From assembly GCA_946628745.1 (NCBI GenBank), contig CAMOXA010000069.1, positions 1 to 7,461 on the forward strand: a stretch of DNA of 7,461 nt, written 5' to 3'. A program made the translations under genes and the position numbers. This stretch comes from an uncultured Verrucomicrobiota bacterium (GTDB taxonomy: Bacteria; Verrucomicrobiota; Kiritimatiellia; RFP12; UBA1067). The notes under the pieces are model-generated. The model saw only the letters and a list, made by a program, of their open reading frames with translations, was not told where the DNA came from and did no database searches. Positions 6,419 through 7,461 of this stretch are shown in pieces; positions within the stretch are counted from its first letter, which is position 1, and the number at the start of each line of letters is the position of its first letter.

Positions 6419-7461
6419 TCAGTCTTCGCACGCCGCGCAGGCGGATACCTTCGCCGCCCAGCTGCCGATGTTGCGTACCGCCACCGACACATAGGCCGTG
6501 TTGCCCACGACAACTCCGTAGACGCCGGCCTTCACGCGTTTCGGACGCGGGGCGGCCTCCGTCAAGAAATACATCTGGCCCGAGACGATGCCGGTCTTGG
6601 CGCTGAGCCGGAGCGACAGGTTCGAAAGCCCAGTGCCTTTCCACGCCGTGCCTCTCGCCGTCACCGAGTCGGCCTCGGGATCGACCACGAGCGCGCGGCC
6701 GTCGATTTTCTCCGGCGGATACTCGAAGAGGAGTTCCATGTCCGGCGAAATCTCGCCGTATCCGGCGGCCGCCGTGTAGATCGGCGACCAGCCGACCCGG
6801 AACTCGCCTCCGCGCGCGGTGCACTTCCAGTCGCCTATGTCCGAAATGTTGAAGAGCCACCCATTGCGGAACCAGAGGTTGCAGCTGAAGCCGCCCTTCT
6901 TGCCGGCGTACAGATTCGCGACGACAGGCAGGCTGAACGCCCCGTCTTCGCCGGCGATAAGCTGTCCGCTGACGTTGACGCGCGTGCCGTCGCCAAGCTT
7001 GCCGCTGATTTTCGCCTTGCCCTTCGAGCGCACCGTGACCGTGAGAGCGCCAAAGCCGCCCGCGAACGGCGCGTCCGAATCGCCGGGGCGCATCACGAAG
7101 TTCCAGCTGCCGGTTTGCAGCGCGCCGGCCCGGGCCTTTGCCGCGACATCGCTTCGAGGAGCGGCGAAAACGTCCCGCGCGCCTGTGATTTCGTATGCGA
7201 CGCCGTCGGCCGTGCACGTCCCGGAAAGTCCCTCCGTGCCGAAGCGGAGCGTCGCCGTGCCGGGCGCGGAGCCTGTCTTGAGAAGCGTCACCGGTTCGAA
7301 TCCGTTGGCGGTCTCACCCCAGAAGGTCGTCTTCCGGCCTTCGAGTGTCATGACGGCCTTGACCTTTATCTCGCCTTTGCGGCTGGCCCTGGACGTCTTG
7401 ACCTCGACCACCCCGGCGAGTCCGGATTCGCCGCCGGTCAGCCAGCCCCGGCATATCTGGG
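6419..7461 (-). CDS. C-terminal part of a beta-rich repeat protein, probably secreted or surface-bound
   Basis: The frame is open from the window edge to a TGA, giving 346 visible residues; the true start lies beyond 7461. A GTG at 7411 is possible as a start but unlikely, because the sequence before it (GWLTGGESGLAGVVEVK) reads on as the same domain. The protein is rich in Gly, Thr, Val and aromatics with alternating strands. At least three related strand-turn units centre on KGEIKVKAVMTL (codons at about 7378-7343), KGKAKISGKLGDG (about 7024-6986) and KTGIVSGQMYFL (about 6598-6563). Long aromatic strands such as GGFSCNLWFRNGWLFNISDIG lie between (split: FSCNLWF and GWLFNISD). The last residues contain a CxxC (ACAAC). 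The composition fits a large exported or cell-surface protein of PVC bacteria, but the signal peptide, if any, is not in view. No enzyme motif is seen. It sits directly upstream of the zinc-protein gene with no intergenic base. Confidence 0.85.
   Translation of the reverse strand, partial: QICRGWLTGGESGLAGVVEVKTSRASRKGEIKVKAVMTLEGRKTTFWGETANGFEPVTLLKTGSAPGTATLRFGTEGLSGTCTADGVAYEITGARDVFAAPRSDVAAKARAGALQTGSWNFVMRPGDSDAPFAGGFGALTVTVRSKGKAKISGKLGDGTRVNVSGQLIAGEDGAFSLPVVANLYAGKKGGFSCNLWFRNGWLFNISDIGDWKCTARGGEFRVGWSPIYTAAAGYGEISPDMELLFEYPPEKIDGRALVVDPEADSVTARGTAWKGTGLSNLSLRLSAKTGIVSGQMYFLTEAAPRPKRVKAGVYGVVVGNTAYVSVAVRNIGSWAAKVSACAACED

Overview
This is a GC-rich window in which all six recognisable genes lie on the minus strand, so it reads from the high coordinates to the low ones. 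The gene content suggests a member of the PVC group, such as Verrucomicrobiota, Kiritimatiellota or Lentisphaerota. It combines tandem GYF_2-type proteins, a small CxxC/CHxxC protein of a kind seen in that group, and a beta-rich repeat protein. This placement comes from family recognition alone and is moderately uncertain.

Layout in the direction of transcription: (1) 7461-6419, the C-terminal 346 residues of a larger beta-rich repeat protein, with its 5' end outside the window; (2) 6418-5807, a 203-residue putative zinc-binding protein starting on the base after the previous stop; (3) 5835-3400, an 811-residue SNF2-family helicase/translocase overlapping gene 2 by 29 bp; (4) a 68-bp gap with a strong extended -10 promoter; (5) 3331-2591, a 246-residue protein with two GYF-like domains and a valine/glutamate/lysine repeat; (6) 2594-1113, a 493-residue paralogue that adds a long coiled coil; (7) 1116-1, a TPR-like protein whose 3' end runs off the window.

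The genes form two blocks. Genes 1-3 are tightly packed and may be co-transcribed, but no shared function is evident. The last three genes are joined by two ATGA stop/start overlaps and have their own promoter, so they look like one translationally coupled operon. The two GYF proteins share domain order and a near-identical repeat, including 35 bp of exact DNA identity, so they are probably tandem duplicates. I infer that they form a scaffold or filament-like assembly, with the TPR protein as a partner. This trio is the best candidate here for an undescribed system, but its function is unknown.

The promoter before the GYF operon sits so close to the ATG that its transcript should be leaderless or nearly so. 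I saw no RNA genes, CRISPR arrays, insertion sequences or attachment sites.
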